Positions 8,630 through 17,664 of a stretch of 43,149 nucleotides of DNA are shown piece by piece. Within the stretch, counting starts at the first letter, position 1; the number at the start of each line of letters is the position of its first letter. Both the position numbers and the translations under genes were made by a program. Origin of the DNA: an uncultured Sutterella sp. (lineage in GTDB: Bacteria; Pseudomonadota; Gammaproteobacteria; Burkholderiales; Burkholderiaceae_F). The stretch lies in NCBI GenBank assembly GCA_905201055.1, contig CAJKMT010000008.1:1-43149 (forward strand), written 5' to 3'. The notes beneath the pieces are model-generated. The model did no database searches, had not been told where the DNA came from, and worked only from the letters and a program-made list of their open reading frames with translations.

Positions 8630-8664
8630 TTTGCCCGAGTTCAACACTCGGGCAAATGCTTTTT
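8630..8664 (+). terminator. shared terminator of the argS operon and recQ
   Basis: Perfect 11-bp inverted repeat TTTGCCCGAGT / ACTCGGGCAAA (8630-8640 and 8646-8656) with a 5-nt loop, followed by TGCTTTTTAAG. It lies between the convergent SDR and recQ stops. The T-run is on the plus side, and the arm itself supplies A/T-rich flanks for the minus side, so it may act in both directions. Confidence 0.8.
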
Positions 8665-10501
8665 AAGTCAGCTTAGAATCCTTCTGACGCTCTTGGGCGT
8701 GCCATTGAGTCACAATCTCACAGACCGCCCGACCGTAACGCTCTATTCGCTTTTCTCCGATACCGCTGATTCCTTCCAATTGATGAGGTTGTCTGGGCTT
8801 GCGGCGTGCAATCTGAATCAAAGTAGCGTCCGGAAAAACATTGTAGGCAGCGACGGCGTTTTCGCTGGCACATGTCTTTCGCCATTGTCTGAGCATGGCA
8901 AAAAGGCGCTGCTCTGCATCATCCAAATCGTCATGATCAATGACTTTTCTGGAGGAAAGACGTTTGTCGCCTTCCACCCGCACCAAGAATTTTTCTTCTC
9001 CCAATAACAAAGCCTTCGCATTGCGATTAACCGTCAGCACGTTACAGACCTTGTAATTGACATTGACATAATGTTTCGCAATTAATTGGCGAAGAATTCG
9101 GCGCCAATATTTCATGGTGTGGTCTCGCCCAATCCCAAATGTACTCAATTCGTCATGGCGCTTTTCGAAGATTTTGTCACTGACTTCACCACGGAGCACT
9201 TTGATGATGTGCGAGGCACCGAACCCCAAACCGTTTGTTTTTGAACAACGGTAAATGCATGAGAGTAATTTCCGAGCGTCTTCTGTGGCATCACGCGTAA
9301 CAGGCGGATTTTCACAGTTATCGCAATTACCGCAGGCGTGATCGAGCTTTTCACCGAAATAAGCCAAAAGCTGCACCCGCCTGCAGTTAGCGGACTCGGC
9401 CAAACCCAGCATGCTGTCGAGTTTATGCAGCGACACCTGTTTATACATGGGGTCTGCATCGCTTTGATCGATAAAAAAGCGCTGCTGAACCAGATCTTCT
9501 AAACCGTAGTACAAAACGGCTTCGGCGGGTTTGCCGTCACGCCCGGCGCGGCCCGTTTCCTGGAAAAAGCTTTCTATCGACTTAGGCATATCCGCATGGA
9601 TAATGAAGCGCACGTCCGGCTTATCAATTCCCATACCAAACGCAATGGTTGCCACCATTACACACGGTCTGTCGAAAAACGCTGATTGACTGGCTTGTCT
9701 TTCTTCATTTTCCATACCAGCATGGTACGCAAGCGCATCTATACCGCTTTTCCTGAGGTAATTGGCCACGGCCTCCGTTTTGTTGCGAGTGGCACAATAG
9801 ACAATGCCCGACTCATGCATATGCTCACCCAGAATAAACTGAACGATGCTGTCCAGGTACCCTTTGCCTTTTTCATACATGCGGTAACGGATATTGGGGC
9901 GATCAAAACTGGCAATAAAAGAGCGCGGATTGCAAAGAAGGCGCGCAATAATCTCTGTTCGGGTCTGTTCATCAGCGGTTGCCGTCAGCGCCATGCGGGG
10001 AACATTGGGAAAGAGATCCTTGAGACAGTCCAGAGCCTGATATTCCGGCCTGAAGTCATGTCCCCATACGGAAATGCAATGAGCCTCATCAACGGCAAAA
10101 AGACTCACAGGAAGCTTTGAAAGTAAATTCAACGTGGCAGGTTTTACGAGCCGCTCGGGAGCCACATAAAGAAGTTTTAGGCGACCGTTTTCAAGATCAC
10201 GATAGACAGTCTTTGCTTCGTCAGCTGTCAGGGTTGAATTCAGTGCGGCCGCTGCGATGCCGACATCGCGAAGCATATCCACCTGATCTTTCATCAGCGC
10301 AATCAAAGGCGAGATGACAACGGCCACCCCCTCTTTCATGAGCGCAGGGATTTGGTAGCAGACGCTTTTGCCGCCGCCTGTCGGCATCAGTACAAGCGCA
10401 TCACGACCTTCCAAAACGGTATCGATCACCTCTTTTTGGAATCCACGGAATGTCTCATAGCCGAAATATTTTTTCAAAAGCTCCTGCGCTGTCATAAACA
10501 T
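8663..10501 (-). CDS. recQ: ATP-dependent DNA helicase RecQ
   Basis: 3'-to-5' superfamily 2 helicase acting in recombinational repair and restart. About 612 residues, close to E. coli RecQ. Helicase motifs in order: FRGFQKEVID (motif 0), PTGGGKS (Walker A), VVISPLIALMKDQV (Ia), DEAHCIS (DExH), ALTATA (III), TGRAGRDG (VI). They are followed by a zinc module with CGNCDNC and upstream cysteines, an RQC winged helix, and a C-terminal HRDC domain (LRQWRK to GEKRIERYG). Start candidates are GTG at 10504, ATG at 10501 and ATG at 10495 (MTAQELL); none has a convincing ribosome binding site. It converges on the argS operon and is divergent from iadA. Confidence 0.95.
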   Translation of the reverse strand: MFMTAQELLKKYFGYETFRGFQKEVIDTVLEGRDALVLMPTGGGKSVCYQIPALMKEGVAVVISPLIALMKDQVDMLRDVGIAAAALNSTLTADEAKTVYRDLENGRLKLLYVAPERLVKPATLNLLSKLPVSLFAVDEAHCISVWGHDFRPEYQALDCLKDLFPNVPRMALTATADEQTRTEIIARLLCNPRSFIASFDRPNIRYRMYEKGKGYLDSIVQFILGEHMHESGIVYCATRNKTEAVANYLRKSGIDALAYHAGMENEERQASQSAFFDRPCVMVATIAFGMGIDKPDVRFIIHADMPKSIESFFQETGRAGRDGKPAEAVLYYGLEDLVQQRFFIDQSDADPMYKQVSLHKLDSMLGLAESANCRRVQLLAYFGEKLDHACGNCDNCENPPVTRDATEDARKLLSCIYRCSKTNGLGFGASHIIKVLRGEVSDKIFEKRHDELSTFGIGRDHTMKYWRRILRQLIAKHYVNVNYKVCNVLTVNRNAKALLLGEEKFLVRVEGDKRLSSRKVIDHDDLDDAEQRLFAMLRQWRKTCASENAVAAYNVFPDATLIQIARRKPRQPHQLEGISGIGEKRIERYGRAVCEIVTQWHAQERQKDSKLT

Positions 10502-10633
10502 CACTTTTTCTAAACAGGCGACAGTATACAGGCGAAGTCACCCTTTGAATTGATATACTGACTGCGTTGGATACGTCTCTTGACCGTAGCCATCGCAAGA
10601 GATGCATCTGAATTTTTCGAAAGGGAAATCATC

Positions 10634-11773
10634 ATGTTCACGATTATCAAAAACGCCAACGTCTTTACCCCGGCCCCTGTCGGCAAAAAAGACATTTTGA
10701 TTTGCGGCGAAATGATCGCCGCCATTGAAGACAGTCTTGATGACTTGCGCCTGCCCGGCGAAGTCCAAGTCATTGATGTAGAAGGTGCCACTGTCACACC
10801 GGGCTTTTTTGACCAACACGTTCACCTCACGGGCGGCGGCGGAGAAGGCGGTTTTGCCACCCGCGTGCCTCCGGTTATGCCCTCTCAGCTGCTTTTAGGC
10901 GGCATCACGACTGTTTGCGGTGTGATGGGCACTGAAGGCACAACGAAATTCCCCGAAGAACTCTACGCCAAGGTGATGGGTCTGCGCCAAGAGGGTTTGA
11001 CAGCCTACATGCACACGGGCTCTTACCAATTCCCCTCCCCCACGATCACCGGTAACCCGAGAAAAGACATTATCTGCATTGAACCGGTTTTGGGCGTGAA
11101 GTTGGCCTTGGCTGACCATCGCTGCTCTTTCCCCAATGATGATGAAATGCTGAAGCTTGTTGCCGATGTTCGCATGGGCGGCATGCTCTCCGGCAAGAAA
11201 GGCGTGCTGCACGTGCACTTGGGTGACTTCGGCGGTGCTTACGAACAATTTGAACGCATCATCGCCCGCGGTTTGCCCCGCCATCACTTCTCTCCGACGC
11301 ATACGGGCCGTGAACCGAAACTCTTCGAACAAGCCATCGAGTTTGCCAAGAAGGGCGGCGTCATTGACATCACTTCCGGCGGCGGAAACTATTACCCGTT
11401 TGTCGAATGCGTAGAACGCGCCTTAAAGGCCGGCGTTGATCGCAACCGCATCACAATGAGCTCTGACGGCAACGGCTCAATGCCGAAGTTCGAAAACGGC
11501 ATCATGGTGGCTATTGTTGCTGCTCCGGTTAACGCCAACCATCAAATGCTCAAGGAAATGGTGCAGGCAGGCATTGATTTTGAAACCGCTTTGATGATGA
11601 CGACTTCCAACGTCGCCGACTCTTTGGGAGTGAAGGAAGGACGCTTGGCTGTCGGGATGAAGGCTAATTTGTGTGTCTTGACGAAGACGCTGGACATTGA
11701 CACCGTGATCGCTCGCGGCACCACTTGGGTGAGCGGCGGCAAGAGTGTGAAGTTCGCTAACTTCGAAGCTTAA
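10634..11773 (+). CDS. iadA: beta-aspartyl (isoaspartyl) dipeptidase
   Basis: Zinc amidohydrolase that cleaves isoaspartyl dipeptides arising from protein damage or diet. 379 residues from the ATG at 10634. The longer open frame from 10580 would add 18 residues that do not match the family's start. The metal-binding DQHVH motif has H62 and H64, followed by LTGGGGEGG, a hallmark of IadA. Further family motifs are VHLGD (near 198), FSPTHTGRE (near 220) and MSSDGNGS (near 280), the last carrying the catalytic Asp. GAAAGGGAAA upstream of the ATG can act as ribosome binding site. It is convergent with sstT across a strong terminator. Confidence 0.93.
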   Translation: MFTIIKNANVFTPAPVGKKDILICGEMIAAIEDSLDDLRLPGEVQVIDVEGATVTPGFFDQHVHLTGGGGEGGFATRVPPVMPSQLLLGGITTVCGVMGTEGTTKFPEELYAKVMGLRQEGLTAYMHTGSYQFPSPTITGNPRKDIICIEPVLGVKLALADHRCSFPNDDEMLKLVADVRMGGMLSGKKGVLHVHLGDFGGAYEQFERIIARGLPRHHFSPTHTGREPKLFEQAIEFAKKGGVIDITSGGGNYYPFVECVERALKAGVDRNRITMSSDGNGSMPKFENGIMVAIVAAPVNANHQMLKEMVQAGIDFETALMMTTSNVADSLGVKEGRLAVGMKANLCVLTKTLDIDTVIARGTTWVSGGKSVKFANFEA

Positions 11774-11796
11774 GACGACTTGACTCTGTAAAGCTT

Positions 11797-11835
11797 AACG
11801 GGGATGTTCCGCAATCGGTCATCCCCGTTTTTTTG
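11797..11835. terminator. bidirectional terminator between iadA and sstT
   Basis: Perfect 10-bp stem AACGGGGATG / CATCCCCGTT (11797-11806 and 11820-11829) with a 13-nt loop, followed by a run of seven T on the plus strand. The convergent genes on both sides make it the natural end for iadA and possibly sstT. Confidence 0.85.
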
Positions 11836-11852
11836 ATTCCGACGATTAGAAA

Positions 11853-13127
11853 TCAAGACCTTCTGATCTGTTCATTGATTTTCTGTTCACGCCGGTTTCT
11901 GTCCTGCTCAATGCGCTCAGCGCGAAGGCACGCCGCCGCAGTAAAGAGCACATCGGAAGAAGAATTCAATGCGGTTTCAGCCGAATCCTGCAAGACACCA
12001 ATAATGAACCCCACTGCCACCACCTGCATGGCAAGTGCATTATCGATGCCGAAAAGACCGCATGCCAACGGGATCAGCATGAGCGAGCCTCCCGGAACAC
12101 CCGAGGCGCCGCAGGCGCAAACCGAGGCTACGGCACTTAAAAGAATCGCCGTACCGAAACTCGTTTCAATGCCCAAACTGTTCGCTGCTGCCAACGTGAG
12201 CACTGTAATCGTAATGGCGGCACCGGCCATATTGATAGTCGCTCCCAGTGGAATCGTAATGGAGTAAGTGCCGCTGTCGAGATTCAGACGTCTGCACATA
12301 CCCATGTTGACCGGAATATTGGCAGCAGAAGAACGCGTAAAAAATGCCGTCACACCGCTTTCTCTTAATGTCGCCAAAGTCAGCGGATAGGGATTGCGCC
12401 GAATGTACAGCCATACCAAAAACGGGTTGAGCACCAAAGCGACAAACAACATGCAGCCGATCAAAACAACGAGTACCTGGACATAACCCGCTAAAGTTTC
12501 AATACCGGTGCTCGCCACAGTATTAGCCACCAAACCGAAAATGCCGATCGGCGCACACCGAATAACCACACGAACAACGAACTCAACACCCTTGGAGAGA
12601 TCAGCCATAAATTCTCGAGAAGCGTCCGACGCGTGTCGCATGGCCACACCCAAACCGGAAGCCCAGGCCAAGATAGCCATGTAATTGCCGACAGACAGAG
12701 CGTGCACCGGATTATCAACCACACTCAAAAGAATGTTATTGAAGACATCAAGCAATCCGCCGGGCGTTGCGCTGTTGGCTTCTGTTCCCGTCAGATGAAT
12801 ACTGGTCGGGAAAATAAAGCAGGCGGTAACAGCGGTTAAGGCAGCTCCGAATGTCCCGAGAACATAAAGAAGCAGCACCGGTTTGATATGAGCCTTAGTC
12901 TCAATGTCTTGATTGGCGATAGCCGCCATCACCAACACAAAAACCAAAAGGGGAGCAACAGCTTTCAATGCCGAAATAAACAAAGAACCCAAAAAGGCAC
13001 AGGACTTCGCCGCCTCAGGAGCCAAATAGGCCAAAGCGATACCCAGAATCAGACCGATCAAAATTTGTTTAACCAATGAGGCCTGAAGAAAGGGCATGGC
13101 GATACGTTTTAACGAATGACGAGCCAT
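11853..13127 (-). CDS. sstT: serine/threonine:Na+ symporter
   Basis: Inner-membrane transporter of the dicarboxylate/amino acid:cation symporter (DAACS) family that imports L-serine and L-threonine with sodium. 424 residues with about eight helices and two hairpins. It is strikingly similar throughout to E. coli SstT: LVKQILIGLILGI at the start, LKAVAPLLVFVLVMAAIAN, the FFTRSSAANIPVNM serine-rich hairpin, SIPLGATINMAGAAITITVL, and VGFIIGVLQDSAETALNSS near the end. The specific name is therefore well supported. Serine is a common fermentable or anaplerotic substrate in gut bacteria. The ATG at 13127 has no competing start. The 3' end faces iadA. Confidence 0.95.
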   Translation of the reverse strand: MARHSLKRIAMPFLQASLVKQILIGLILGIALAYLAPEAAKSCAFLGSLFISALKAVAPLLVFVLVMAAIANQDIETKAHIKPVLLLYVLGTFGAALTAVTACFIFPTSIHLTGTEANSATPGGLLDVFNNILLSVVDNPVHALSVGNYMAILAWASGLGVAMRHASDASREFMADLSKGVEFVVRVVIRCAPIGIFGLVANTVASTGIETLAGYVQVLVVLIGCMLFVALVLNPFLVWLYIRRNPYPLTLATLRESGVTAFFTRSSAANIPVNMGMCRRLNLDSGTYSITIPLGATINMAGAAITITVLTLAAANSLGIETSFGTAILLSAVASVCACGASGVPGGSLMLIPLACGLFGIDNALAMQVVAVGFIIGVLQDSAETALNSSSDVLFTAAACLRAERIEQDRNRREQKINEQIRRS

Positions 13128-13330
13128 ATCGGTTTTTCTCCATTTGAGAACGAATGCCTACCATAACATTTTTTCTCGGTACCGATCTCATTTATTAAAG
13201 AAAATTTCTGACAACAATCAGGCTTTTTACTTATGCCACCGATTGATTCGGATGAATATTTTTCTTACTTCCGGGCCCAAGATTTTCTGTACACTTTCGA
13301 TAGTGTGAAATGACTTTGTGGTACCTTCCC

Positions 13331-13831
13331 ATGCGTGTTCCCGTTCGTTTATCGATTTGTCTGCTGCCGCTGCTTTTAAGTGCCTGTTCAACTTTTCAGG
13401 AAAAAACTGTTACGCCTCCGGAAAATACCCGACCGGTACTGCAGCTTGATGCATCGGGTGAGCAAGTTTTTCGCTGTATACACGACATGAAGGGATGGTT
13501 CTGGCACTTTGAGGCTCCGAACGCTTATCTTTTTAACCCGATAACCGGTCAGGCGGTTGCCAAACACGGTTATCGTTTCTCTTTTGTGCACAATGACGGC
13601 TCCCGCATTGCCTCTTCCCGAATTACGAGTATCCGGGAAGGCGACGGGAAAAATTTACCTGATGCACTCTTTACCGTCACATCGCCTGCCAACAGCGGAA
13701 CTTTCCTTGGCGTACGCTACATTCAGCGACTGAACGCCAAAGGGGGTATTCCTCAAATCAAGTGCACTCCGGCTCGAGAAAATAAACTCTACAAAGTCCC
13801 CTTTGATGCGGAGTTTATTTTCTGGCGATAG
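13331..13831 (+). CDS. DUF3455 lipoprotein
   Basis: 166 residues from the ATG at 13331, chosen because it places a lipobox (LLSAC) with the lipidated Cys at residue 19; an upstream ATG at 13310 would add seven residues before the signal peptide. The mature part matches the DUF3455 pattern: GEQVFRC, a W-W-x-F-x-A-P-x-A segment, a short loop with H and G (AVAKHG), NDGSR, PDALFTV, SGTFLGVRYIQRLNAKGG, and a C-terminal PFDAEFIFWR. Two cysteines (in FRC and IKC) could pair in the periplasm. The function of the family is unknown. It stands alone between sstT and a DUF1801 gene. Confidence 0.8.
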   Translation: MRVPVRLSICLLPLLLSACSTFQEKTVTPPENTRPVLQLDASGEQVFRCIHDMKGWFWHFEAPNAYLFNPITGQAVAKHGYRFSFVHNDGSRIASSRITSIREGDGKNLPDALFTVTSPANSGTFLGVRYIQRLNAKGGIPQIKCTPARENKLYKVPFDAEFIFWR

Positions 13832-13938
13832 CGCAAGTACTGAAAAATACTCAGAAAAATCCCTCCAAACTGGAGGAACAGGGAATTTCCGTGTAAAATT
13901 AACCTCCTGTTTTTCCCAGATTTTTAGGGGATTTTTTA

Positions 13939-14445
13939 ATGTCGACTGTTGGTGATTACCTGCAAAATCTGCCTCCGGATCGCCGTGTAGCCATGGCGAA
14001 AATCTGTAGTCTTATCCGTCGTTCTGCCCGTGGTGTGAGAGAAAGCATGCGTCACGCCCTGGCTTTTTATGAGCTCCAAGGTCCGCTTTTCGCTCTCGAA
14101 TCCGGTGACAAATCCATGACCCTGTACGTCGCCGAAGAGTCCGTTCTTGAAGCTTTCAAAGATAAGCTGCAGGTGGACATGGAGCATCGCAGCATTTTAT
14201 TTAACGATTTGAACCGCATCCCTCTCGACAATATTGAAAAAATCGTCCGTGATTCCGTGACCGCCCGCCGCAACCGCGTTGCCGGCGGCGAAGTACCCAC
14301 GCAGGCTCAAATGCTTGCCATTTGGGGCGTCACAGAAGAAGATGCCAAGGCTCCCCCGCCTGTTGTGCGCATCTCGATGAAGAGTCGCGACGAAGAAATG
14401 ATCGAGATTGTTGACGATTCCAAAAAGACCAAGGGCAAGAAATAA
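13939..14445 (+). CDS. DUF1801-like protein
   Basis: 168 residues, soluble. The N-terminal two-thirds fits the DUF1801/YdhG fold: YLQNLPPDRRVAMAKICSLIR, then RESMRHALAFYEL, and the short beta segments FALESGDKSMTLYVA. A C-terminal extension (about 115-168) is charged and ends in a lysine tail (KKTKGKK). The ribosome binding site TAGGGGA lies 8 bp before the ATG. The biochemical role of the family is not established. A terminator follows directly, so it is probably monocistronic. Confidence 0.65.
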   Translation: MSTVGDYLQNLPPDRRVAMAKICSLIRRSARGVRESMRHALAFYELQGPLFALESGDKSMTLYVAEESVLEAFKDKLQVDMEHRSILFNDLNRIPLDNIEKIVRDSVTARRNRVAGGEVPTQAQMLAIWGVTEEDAKAPPPVVRISMKSRDEEMIEIVDDSKKTKGKK

Positions 14446-14473
14446 CTTCCCAGCTCTTTAGTCACCTTGACTG

Positions 14474-14502
14474 AGCGAGCCTGCACGGCTCGCTTTTTCT
14501 TT
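14474..14502 (+). terminator. terminator after the DUF1801 gene
   Basis: Stem GCGAGCC / GGCTCGC (14475-14481 and 14487-14493), extendable by one A-T pair, with loop TGCAC and a T-rich tail TTTTTCTTTT. It begins about 30 bp after the stop codon and separates this gene from the cyd operon. Confidence 0.85.
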
Positions 14503-14550
14503 TCAATAGCCGTGATAGTTTTATCCTTTAGACTCTGTCAAAATATGTCG

Positions 14551-14574
14551 TCAGTGGTTATCCTTATACACTGA
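14551..14574. promoter_or_regulatory. inverted repeat abutting the cyd operon start
   Basis: TCAGTG (14551-14556), 12-nt spacer, CACTGA (14569-14574), ending 2 bp before the ATG of the CydP-like gene. The spacer contains TTATAC, a possible -10 element; if that is used, the mRNA would be nearly leaderless. The repeat is seen directly. An operator or a translation-controlling hairpin are both possible. It does not match the FNR site layout (TTGAT-N4-ATCAA). Confidence 0.4.
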
Positions 14575-14576
14575 TC

Positions 14577-14801
14577 ATGTCGGAACTCAAAAAAAGCACC
14601 CTCTCAAATGACCGTCAATTAGTCACCAAAGTCGCTCTGACTTTGGCGTGTAAAATCGCGGTTATCGTTTGCTTGGGCTTTCTTTTTTTCGGCTCTGACA
14701 ACCGGATTGAAACCGATCCGCAAATCGTAAGCCAGGCAATTTTGGCCGATACTGCCTCAGAGTCCGACTCGACGGCAGTAGCCTCCCCTTCAACACCATA
14801 G
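14577..14801 (+). CDS. cydP: CydP-like small subunit of cytochrome bd oxidase
   Basis: 74 residues with one transmembrane helix (about 18-40) after a polar N-terminus containing DRQLVTKVALTLACK, then FFGSD and a polar C-terminal tail rich in Ser, Thr and Ala. The position immediately upstream of cydA, the D-R-x-L start of the helix, and the helix ending in a Phe-Phe pair fit the putative small subunit CydP described in Beta- and Gammaproteobacteria. The assignment rests on recall of the family pattern and context; similarity is modest. No Shine-Dalgarno precedes the ATG. cydA begins 31 bp after its stop. Confidence 0.6.
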   Translation: MSELKKSTLSNDRQLVTKVALTLACKIAVIVCLGFLFFGSDNRIETDPQIVSQAILADTASESDSTAVASPSTP

Positions 14802-14832
14802 TGCCTTGCTCACTCTCTTCGAAAGGTTTTTT

Positions 14833-16401
14833 ATGATTTCGACCGAATTAGTTGATCTTTCCCGATGGCAGTTTGCACTGACATCGATGTATCACTTCAT
14901 TTTTGTGCCGTTAACGCTTGGGCTGTCCTTCATGCTCGTTGTGATGGAAGCCTGCTACGTCGTCACAGGAAAAGAAGTCTATAAAGACATGACCAAATTC
15001 TGGGGCAAGCTCTTTGGCGTGAACTTCGCCCTTGGGGTTGCCACCGGCATTACCATGGAATTTCAGTTCGGAACGAACTGGGCCTACTATTCTCACTATG
15101 TGGGTGACATTTTCGGCGCGCCGCTAGCCATTGAAGGGCTCATGGCCTTCTTCCTGGAATCCACCTTTATCGGTCTGTTTTTCTTCGGCTGGAAGCGGCT
15201 TAAGAAGTCCACTCACCTGATTGTCACCATCTGCATGGCGCTGGGCTCCAATCTCTCTGCACTGTGGATTTTGATCGCTAACGCCTGGATGCAGTACCCG
15301 GTTGGATCTGATTTCAATTTTGAAACCATGCGAATGGAAATGACCAATTTCTTTGACGTAATCCTCAGCCCCTGGGCTCAGGCAAAGTTCGGTCATACGA
15401 TTGCCGCGGGTTACGTCACGGGCGCCCTGTTCGTGCTGGCCATTTCCGCTTGGTACATGTTAAAAGGCCGTGACCTGGAATTTGCCAAGCGTTCTTTCCG
15501 TGTTGCAGCGGCTTTCGGTCTTGTCGTCTCCATTTTCACGATCCACTTGGGCGACGAATCCGGTTACCTGGTGGCTAAAGATCAACCGGCAAAGATGGCT
15601 GCGATGGAAGCTGCTTGGGAAACCGCTCCGGCTCCCGCCCCGATGACTGTTTTCGGCTTTCCTGATGAAGAAAATCAAGTTACGCGCGCCAACGTGGAAA
15701 TTCCATGGTTATTTGGCATTATCGCGACTCGTTCGCTTGACACGCCGATTCCCGGCATCAAGGATTTGATCGAAGAAAATACGAAACGAATCCAAAACGG
15801 CATTGTCGCCATGCAAACGCTGACCGCGCTCAGAAAAGATCCGACTAATGCTTCGCTTCGTGAACAATTCAATTCCGTAAAAGATGACTTGGGCTACGGC
15901 ATGCTTCTGAGAAAGTACACCGACGATCCCTCTCGTGCCACCCCTGAAATGATCGCTCAGGCTGCACAAGACACGATTCCCGGCGTCAACATCATGTTCT
16001 GGAGCTTCCGTGCAATGGTGGGCTGCGGTATCGCTCTTTTACTGATTTTCGCAATGAGTCTTTACTATTCAGCCAAAGACCTTATCACGTCCCGCCGCTG
16101 GCTTTTGAAGGCAAGCTTCTTTGCCTTGCCCCTGCCTTGGATTGCCTGTGAATTAGGCTGGATGGTTGCCGAATACGGTCGTCAGCCCTGGAGTATTTAC
16201 GAAATTCTCCCTGTGCACCTTTCCACCTCCACTCTGTCAGTGGGCAGCGTCATGGGGTCACTTGCGGGCTTTGTCATCCTCTACACCGCCCTTTTAATTG
16301 TTGAAATGTGGCTCATGATCAAACTTGTGAAGACGGGTCCGAGTTTCCTTGGCACCGGCCGCTATTTCTTCGAACGCAACCGTACGAGCGATAAGGAGTA
16401 A
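14833..16401 (+). CDS. cydA: cytochrome bd ubiquinol oxidase subunit I
   Basis: Quinol-oxidising subunit of the high-affinity terminal oxidase in the inner membrane. It reduces O2 to water under low oxygen without proton pumping. 522 residues from the ATG at 14833, supported by GAAAGG six bases upstream; the longer frame from 14806 lacks this. Haem ligand candidates are H21 (SMYHFIFVPLTLG), the His in KFGHTIAAGY near 187, and the Met in NIMFWSFRAMVG near 393. The GRQPW motif is present. The long segment between about residues 250 and 385 makes this a long-Q-loop (E. coli-like) enzyme. cydB follows after 6 bp. Confidence 0.97.
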   Translation: MISTELVDLSRWQFALTSMYHFIFVPLTLGLSFMLVVMEACYVVTGKEVYKDMTKFWGKLFGVNFALGVATGITMEFQFGTNWAYYSHYVGDIFGAPLAIEGLMAFFLESTFIGLFFFGWKRLKKSTHLIVTICMALGSNLSALWILIANAWMQYPVGSDFNFETMRMEMTNFFDVILSPWAQAKFGHTIAAGYVTGALFVLAISAWYMLKGRDLEFAKRSFRVAAAFGLVVSIFTIHLGDESGYLVAKDQPAKMAAMEAAWETAPAPAPMTVFGFPDEENQVTRANVEIPWLFGIIATRSLDTPIPGIKDLIEENTKRIQNGIVAMQTLTALRKDPTNASLREQFNSVKDDLGYGMLLRKYTDDPSRATPEMIAQAAQDTIPGVNIMFWSFRAMVGCGIALLLIFAMSLYYSAKDLITSRRWLLKASFFALPLPWIACELGWMVAEYGRQPWSIYEILPVHLSTSTLSVGSVMGSLAGFVILYTALLIVEMWLMIKLVKTGPSFLGTGRYFFERNRTSDKE

Positions 16402-16407
16402 TTCATC

Positions 16408-17544
16408 ATGATCGATTACGAAATTCTGAAACTCGTCTGGTGGCTTTTCGTCGGCGTGCTTCTTGTTGGCTTTGCCGTGATGGACGGTCAGGACATGGGA
16501 GTCGGTTCGCTTTTGCCGTTTTTAGGCAAAAACGACACAGAGCGCCGCGTGATGATCAACACGGTTGCCCCTCACTGGGACGGCAACCAGGTGTGGCTGC
16601 TCACCGGAGGCGGTGCGATTTTCGCCGCCTGGCCCTTGGTTTATGCCACGGCCTTCTCCGGTCTTTACTGGGCACTTTTCATTGTGCTTGCCGCACTTAT
16701 CCTGCGCCCGGTCGCCTTTGACTATCGAAGCCGCGTTCCGGCTGAGAAGTGGCGCACTTCCTGGGATTGGGCCTTATTTATCGGCAGCTTTGTGCCGCCG
16801 ATTATCTTCGGCGTTGCCTTTGGCAATATGCTCCAGGGTGTTCCGTTTCACTTTGATGAAACGCTTCGCTCCACCTACACAGGCAGCTTCTGGGCACTTT
16901 TAAATCCCTTTGCCCTTTTGTGCGGCGTGGTCTCCATTGCGATGATCATCTTCCATGGTGCCAACTACCTGCTGCTTCGCACAACAGGCGAGCTTCAGGC
17001 TCGCGCCCGCAAGGTTGGTCTGATTGCGGGTACCTTTACCGCAGTGTTATTCGCATTAGGCGGCATTTGGGTTTACTTCGGCATTCAGGGCTATGTTGCC
17101 ACGGGCATTGATCCCGCTGGCGTTGCCAATCCGCTGTTAAAGAGCGTACAGGTGAGCGAAGGCGCCTGGTTTACCAACTTCTTCAATTACCCTGTGCTTT
17201 TTGTTGTGCCGGTATTGGGCATCGCAGCTGCGCTTCTGGGCGTACTTTGTGAATATGTCTGGCGGCCGTTGTCAGCCGTATTGGCAAGCGCGGTGAGTAT
17301 TCTTTGCATTGTGCTCACGCCCCTGATTGCGATGTTCCCGTTCATTTTGCCGTCCTCGAGCCACCCCGTGTCTTCACTGACAATGTGGGACTGCACGAGC
17401 TCGCAGCTTACGCTTCAGGTGATGTTCATCGTCACACTCATTTTCCTGCCGATCGTTTTGATCTACACGGGCTGGGCTTATAAAGTGATGAGCGGCAAAC
17501 TGACGGCTCAATACATCAAAGAAAACGACAAGTCGCTTTACTAG
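16408..17544 (+). CDS. cydB: cytochrome bd ubiquinol oxidase subunit II
   Basis: 378 residues, about eight or nine transmembrane helices, the partner of CydA. It has the family signatures FAVMDGQDMGVG near residue 20-32 and VAPHWDGNQVWLLTGGG near 52-68, plus LRPVAFDYR near 95. The length matches E. coli CydB (379). The start ATG has GATAAGGAGTAA upstream, a strong ribosome binding site overlapping the end of cydA. It is followed 12 bp later by cydX, so cydA, cydB and cydX form one transcription and assembly unit. Confidence 0.97.
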   Translation: MIDYEILKLVWWLFVGVLLVGFAVMDGQDMGVGSLLPFLGKNDTERRVMINTVAPHWDGNQVWLLTGGGAIFAAWPLVYATAFSGLYWALFIVLAALILRPVAFDYRSRVPAEKWRTSWDWALFIGSFVPPIIFGVAFGNMLQGVPFHFDETLRSTYTGSFWALLNPFALLCGVVSIAMIIFHGANYLLLRTTGELQARARKVGLIAGTFTAVLFALGGIWVYFGIQGYVATGIDPAGVANPLLKSVQVSEGAWFTNFFNYPVLFVVPVLGIAAALLGVLCEYVWRPLSAVLASAVSILCIVLTPLIAMFPFILPSSSHPVSSLTMWDCTSSQLTLQVMFIVTLIFLPIVLIYTGWAYKVMSGKLTAQYIKENDKSLY

Positions 17545-17556
17545 GAGTTACTCAAC

Positions 17557-17664
17557 ATGTTCTACATTTACTGGTTTGTCGGGTTGCTGCTGGCGATCAT
17601 CTTCGCGGTCTTGATGGCGGCCATGTATGAAATCAAAAGTGGCGATAACCGCACAGACGAATAA
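17557..17664 (+). CDS. cydX: cytochrome bd small subunit CydX
   Basis: A 35-residue open frame starting MFYIYWFVGLLLA. It has one transmembrane helix (about 4-24) and a polar tail (EIKSGDNRTDE). Size, position directly after cydB, the aromatic N-terminus and the conserved Glu after the helix match CydX, which stabilises the haem centres of CydAB. AGGAGTTACTCAAC places a strong ribosome binding site before the ATG. Its TAA shares one base with the ATG of the next gene (17664), implying translational coupling. It is too short for routine ORF calling and easily missed. Confidence 0.93.
   Translation: MFYIYWFVGLLLAIIFAVLMAAMYEIKSGDNRTDE

Noticed and set aside
13176..13185. Palindrome TCGGTACCGA upstream of sstT
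   Set aside because: Ten bases only, with no repeat nearby and no recognised regulator; could be chance.
13862..13876. CCTCC/GGAGG hairpin upstream of the DUF1801 gene
   Set aside because: Short stem without T-run; insufficient to call a terminator or a riboswitch.
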